Source of the DNA: an uncultured Eubacteriales bacterium
GTDB taxonomy: Bacteria; Bacillota; Clostridia; Oscillospirales; Oscillospiraceae
Assembly (NCBI GenBank): GCA_902461475.1
Contig: CABPXX010000124.1
Span: forward strand, 1 to 5,112
Length of the DNA: 5,112 nucleotides
Direction: 5' to 3'
Shown: in pieces, positions 4,223 to 5,112 of the stretch
Position numbering within the stretch: position 1 is the stretch's first letter
Layout of the letters: each line of letters begins with the position of its first letter
The notes under the pieces: model-generated
Database searches by the model: none
Told to the model about the DNA's origin: nothing
The model's input: the letters and a program-made list of their open reading frames with translations, nothing else
Program-made: the position numbers and the translations under genes

Positions 4223-5112
4223 TCATTTTTTCTTCAGCCACTCTTTTAGGGTGCGCAGCACCACTGGAGACAGCAGCAACAGGGTGGCCAGATTGGGGAT
4301 GGCCAACAGGCCGTTACACAGGTCCACCAGCTCCCACACCGCCGCCAAGTCTCCCACAGCCCCCGCCACCACGCACAGGGGAAACACCACATGGTACACC
4401 CCCAACACCAGGGGCGACTTGGTGAGGGTCTCCACCCCCCGACGCCCATAGTATCCTGCCCCCACCAGAGAGGTAAAGGCAAAGAGGGTCAGGCTCACCG
4501 TCACCATCCACTCCCCTGCCGCCCCCCACAGGGAGGCAAAGGCGGAGGCGGCCAGGGTGCTGCCCAGCATTTCCCCGGGGATCTTCCCGGCCGCAATCAT
4601 CTCCTGGGCCGCCACGGGGTCGTAGACCCCAGAGGTGAGAATCACCAGCGCCGTGACCGTGCAGATGACCAGGGTGGCAAAGAACACCTCAAAGATACCC
4701 CACATGCCCTGTTTCCCCGGGTGGTCCACCTGGGCACAGGCGTGGGCCATGGCGGACATGCCCACCCCCGCCTCGTTGCTGAACACCCCACGGGCCAATC
4801 CATAGCGCAGAGCAAGGCCCATGGAGTAGCCACCCACCACCGCCTTGGGGGCAAAGGCATAGGTGACAATCTGCTCCATCACCTGGGGGAGCTTCTGGGC
4901 GTTGACGGCAATCACCCCTACCCCGCCGCCGATGAAGATCACCGCCATCACCGGCACCAGTAGCTGGCTGAGCCGGGACACCCGGCGGATGCCCCCCATG
5001 AGCACCACCGACACCACCACTGCCAGCACCACTCCCACCACTTTCGGGGAAAGTCCCACAGACCGCTCCAGAGCGGTGGCGATGGAATTGGCCTGGGCCA
5101 GGTTGCCCCCCA
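4223..5112 (-). CDS. sodium:amino-acid (alanine) symporter, AGCS family, 5'-partial
   Basis: An integral membrane transporter that imports alanine, glycine or a related amino acid with Na+. The open frame runs from the window edge to TGA at 4223-4225. About 295 residues are visible against roughly 450 usual, so the N-terminal third is missing. The start lies outside the window; an in-frame GTG at 5059 is internal, because the family motif GGNLAQANSIATAL is read just upstream of it. Other marks are GGIRRVSRLSQLLVPVMAV, GLARGVFSNEAGVGMSAMAHA (the family signature), QGMWGIFEVF and LVICTVTALVIL, with several further hydrophobic helices towards the C-terminus, which ends in the basic LKEWLKKK. No terminator separates it from the tRNA-Ser promoter, whose -35 begins 20 bases after the stop. 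The exact substrate cannot be told from sequence. Confidence 0.93.
   Translation of the reverse strand, partial: GGNLAQANSIATALERSVGLSPKVVGVVLAVVVSVVLMGGIRRVSRLSQLLVPVMAVIFIGGGVGVIAVNAQKLPQVMEQIVTYAFAPKAVVGGYSMGLALRYGLARGVFSNEAGVGMSAMAHACAQVDHPGKQGMWGIFEVFFATLVICTVTALVILTSGVYDPVAAQEMIAAGKIPGEMLGSTLAASAFASLWGAAGEWMVTVSLTLFAFTSLVGAGYYGRRGVETLTKSPLVLGVYHVVFPLCVVAGAVGDLAAVWELVDLCNGLLAIPNLATLLLLSPVVLRTLKEWLKKK

Noticed and set aside
3934..4425. Plus-strand ORFs across the tRNA-Ser region and the symporter 3' end
   Set aside because: They read through the tRNA and both terminator hairpins, and then through the antisense of the symporter. They are not plausible as genes.
1..5112. CRISPR array, insertion sequence or prophage boundary at the tRNA genes
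   Set aside because: No spaced direct repeats, transposase or integrase fragment, or duplicated tRNA 3' end was seen. The repeats present are terminators and short dyads.

Overview
All recognisable genes in this window lie on the minus strand and are read from right to left. They are, in order of transcription: the 3' two-thirds of a sodium:amino-acid (AGCS) symporter, tRNA-Ser(GGA), a secreted SleB-type cell-wall hydrolase, tRNA-Gln(CTG), and a ddl-murF pair that makes D-Ala-D-Ala and attaches it to the peptidoglycan precursor. murF runs off the left edge and the symporter runs off the right edge. I found no mobile element, CRISPR array or plus-strand gene.

The window looks like a chromosomal housekeeping segment of a GC-rich member of the Clostridia, plausibly Oscillospiraceae or a relative. 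The reasons are strong AGGAG ribosome binding sites, near-consensus sigma-A promoters in AT-rich gaps between GC-rich genes, tRNA genes that encode their own CCA, a SleB-family hydrolase, and the overall character of the Ddl and MurF proteins. The taxonomic placement is inference.

Layout: 1-1267 murF (partial, one frameshift); 1291-2303 ddl (one frameshift); 2304-2476 ddl leader and promoter; 2477-2670 a self-contained tRNA-Gln unit (promoter, tRNA, terminator); 2692-2727 terminator of the hydrolase; 2737-3684 hydrolase; 3685-4015 a 330-base gap with the hydrolase promoter, several dyads and an extra terminator-like hairpin; 4016-4202 a self-contained tRNA-Ser unit; 4223-5112 symporter.

Ddl ligates two D-alanines and MurF adds the dipeptide to UDP-MurNAc-tripeptide, so ddl-murF is a two-step module served by one excellent promoter. 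Both genes are broken by what looks like the loss of a single base. Because both halves of each protein remain well conserved and both functions are normally essential, sequencing or assembly error is the simplest explanation, although real mutation is not excluded. Nothing here amounts to a clearly new system. The most noteworthy points are the paired frameshifts, the matching architecture of the two tRNA units, an orphan terminator hairpin, and an organised repeat and dyad arrangement over the hydrolase promoter.
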